DNA of 8,754 bases, from the NCBI GenBank assembly GCA_023426225.1, contig JAFABD010000113.1, forward strand, positions 1-8,754, given 5' to 3'. Below, one piece after another: positions 8,059 through 8,754 of the stretch. Position numbers and translations under genes: made by a program. The notes under the pieces were generated by a model. The model was not told the DNA's origin. It did not search any database and was given only the letters and a program-made list of their open reading frames with translations. Positions within the stretch are counted from its first letter, which is position 1; each line of letters begins with the position of its first letter. The DNA comes from Pseudomonadota bacterium. GTDB taxonomy: Bacteria > Pseudomonadota > Alphaproteobacteria > Sphingomonadales > Sphingomonadaceae.

Positions 8059-8484
8059 TCACGCAGCCTTGGTCGTCAACACCACGTCAATATTGCCCTT
8101 CACCGCGTTCGAATAGGGGCAGACGGCGTGCGCGGCCTGCACCAGCGCCTCGGCGGTCGCCTGGTCGACACCCTGGATCACCGTTTCCAGCGTTACCGAA
8201 AGCTGGAAGCCGCCGCTCGCATTGGGCGAAATCCCCACCTCGGCGGTCACTTCGACGGCCTGGTCGGCGATCCCGGCCTTCTGCGCCCGGGCGACGTGCA
8301 GCACCGCATTCTCGAAACACGCGGCATAGCCTGCGGCAAAGAGCTGCTCGGGGTTGGTCTTGCCGCCCTTGCCGCCCAGCCCCTGCGGCAGCGCAAGGTC
8401 GAGTTCCAGGATGCCGTCCTCGCTGCGAACGGTGCCGGCGCGGCCGCCGACGGCGCGAACCCGGGTCGAATAAAGCGTAGCCAT
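8059..8484 (-). CDS. ohr: Ohr, organic hydroperoxide reductase
   Basis: The 141-residue protein is a full-length Ohr/OsmC-family peroxidase that reduces organic and lipid hydroperoxides in the cytoplasm, with lipoylated proteins as the usual electron donor. The peroxidatic cysteine is Cys56 in FAAGYAACFENA, the resolving cysteine is Cys122 in HAVCPYSNAVKGN, and the partners are Arg15 (GGRAG) and Glu46 (TNPEQLF). Cys and Glu are 10 residues apart, as in Xylella Ohr. This pattern is typical of the Ohr branch and not the OsmC branch. GAGGAG (8498-8493) lies 8 nt before the ATG, one of the strongest ribosome-binding sites in the window. The upstream region carries an OhrR-type operator, and ohrR follows downstream, so expression should rise under organic peroxide stress. 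Confidence 0.97.
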   Translation of the reverse strand: MATLYSTRVRAVGGRAGTVRSEDGILELDLALPQGLGGKGGKTNPEQLFAAGYAACFENAVLHVARAQKAGIADQAVEVTAEVGISPNASGGFQLSVTLETVIQGVDQATAEALVQAAHAVCPYSNAVKGNIDVVLTTKAA

Positions 8485-8497
8485 GCGAAAATCTCCT

Positions 8498-8513
8498 CAG
8501 GCGCGATTGCCTG
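8498..8513 (-). other. Small hairpin in the ohr leader, touching the ribosome-binding site
   Basis: CAGGC and GCCTG flank a 6-nt loop and end at the base where GAGGAG begins. The stem is short and may have little effect. If formed, it could influence ribosome access to ohr. Confidence 0.35.
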
Positions 8514-8518
8514 GGGCT

Positions 8519-8547
8519 GATATAGGTTGTGCACAATTTAATTGCTA
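8519..8547 (-). promoter_or_regulatory. Probable ohr promoter
   Basis: TATATC (8524-8519) is a good -10 and TAGCAA (8547-8542) a weak -35, separated by 17 nt. Transcription would start near 8512, giving a leader of just under 30 nt with the strong ribosome-binding site. The OhrR-type operator lies between the two elements, as expected for repression by promoter occlusion. This is one of the few AT-rich segments in the window. Confidence 0.55.
8534..8544. promoter_or_regulatory. OhrR-type operator
   Basis: CAATTTAATTG is a perfect 5+5 inverted repeat around one base, with the CAATT/AATTG half-sites seen in published OhrR operators. It overlaps the ohr promoter spacer and one edge of the -35 region. 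A neighbouring TTGTGCACAA palindrome (8527-8536) shares three bases with it and could extend the site or belong to another regulator. Confidence 0.75.
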
Positions 8548-8568
8548 GTTATTTTTATCGGCGCCCGC

Positions 8569-8754
8569 TCAGTCGCTGGCAAAGGTCAGCGGCGACATCC
8601 CCGTCTCGCGCTCGCTCAGCAGCAGCGCCCGCCCCGCGGGCGGCGCCGAGCGCTGCGGGCAGGCCGGGCGCGTACAGGCACGGCATCCCAGCCCGACCGG
8701 AACCGCCGGCCCGGCCAGATCGATCCCGCCGGCCGCCGCAAGCCCGGCGGCTTC
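8569..8754 (-). CDS. C-terminal end of an XRE/ScfR-type regulator (DUF2083), cut by window edge
   Basis: This is the last 61 codons of a minus-strand gene that enters at the right edge. The readable end contains PVGLGCRACTRPACPQRSAPP (19-39 of the fragment), a cysteine cluster followed by CPQR. It resembles the C terminus of ScfR/DUF2083 regulators, which usually carry an N-terminal XRE helix-turn-helix and an ImmA/IrrE-like middle domain. Relatives such as RamB act on acetate or short-chain fatty acid metabolism. The clustered cysteines (24, 27, 32 of the fragment) could bind metal or form a redox site. The DNA-binding part lies outside the window, so this call rests on the tail alone. The ohr promoter starts only about 22 bp past its stop codon. 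Confidence 0.75.
   Translation of the reverse strand, partial: EAAGLAAAGGIDLAGPAVPVGLGCRACTRPACPQRSAPPAGRALLLSERETGMSPLTFASD

Overview
The window is GC-rich alphaproteobacterial chromosome, most likely from a member of the Sphingomonadaceae (Sphingomonas-like). Four things point there: strong G/C bias at third codon positions, a methionine synthase split into two genes, an alanine racemase start with the GAAVKANGYG motif, and GC-rich palindromic clusters in the gaps. The genus is an inference. Gene density is high, the longest gap is 136 bp, and no stretch over 300 bp lacks a gene. I see no tRNA, rRNA, insertion sequence, CRISPR array or phage gene.

Left two thirds (1-5983, all on the minus strand): this is a methionine/one-carbon cluster. 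Its transcription order is an ArsR-type regulator fused to a SAM-dependent methyltransferase domain, then metF (methylenetetrahydrofolate reductase), then the homocysteine-binding half of cobalamin-dependent methionine synthase, then the folate/B12/AdoMet half. A partial alanine racemase gene follows at the left edge. MetF makes 5-methyl-THF and the two MetH halves use it to remethylate homocysteine. The regulator and metF share a 4-bp ATGA overlap. The regulator lacks the usual ArsR metal-binding cysteines, and a perfect AT-rich inverted repeat sits on its start codon. This fits a SahR-like sensor of SAM/SAH status. Both gaps in front of the methionine synthase halves contain related palindromic sequence.

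Middle (5984-7539, plus strand): a divergent unit holds two very small Ala/Asn-rich lipoproteins followed by an aldo/keto reductase. The second lipoprotein overlaps the reductase start by ATGA.

Right end (7555-8754, minus strand): an organic-peroxide module holds ohr and downstream ohrR, with an OhrR-type operator (CAATTTAATTG) between plausible -35 and -10 elements. Beyond it lies the C-terminal end of an XRE/ScfR-type (DUF2083) regulator with its cysteine cluster. The reductase and ohrR are convergent, with 15 bp between their stop codons.

Most of the window is ordinary housekeeping and stress metabolism. The parts most worth a second look are the methyltransferase-fused regulator with its start-codon palindrome, the hairpin-packed spacers around the split methionine synthase, and the undescribed lipoprotein pair coupled to the reductase. 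I see no clear evidence of a wholly new system.
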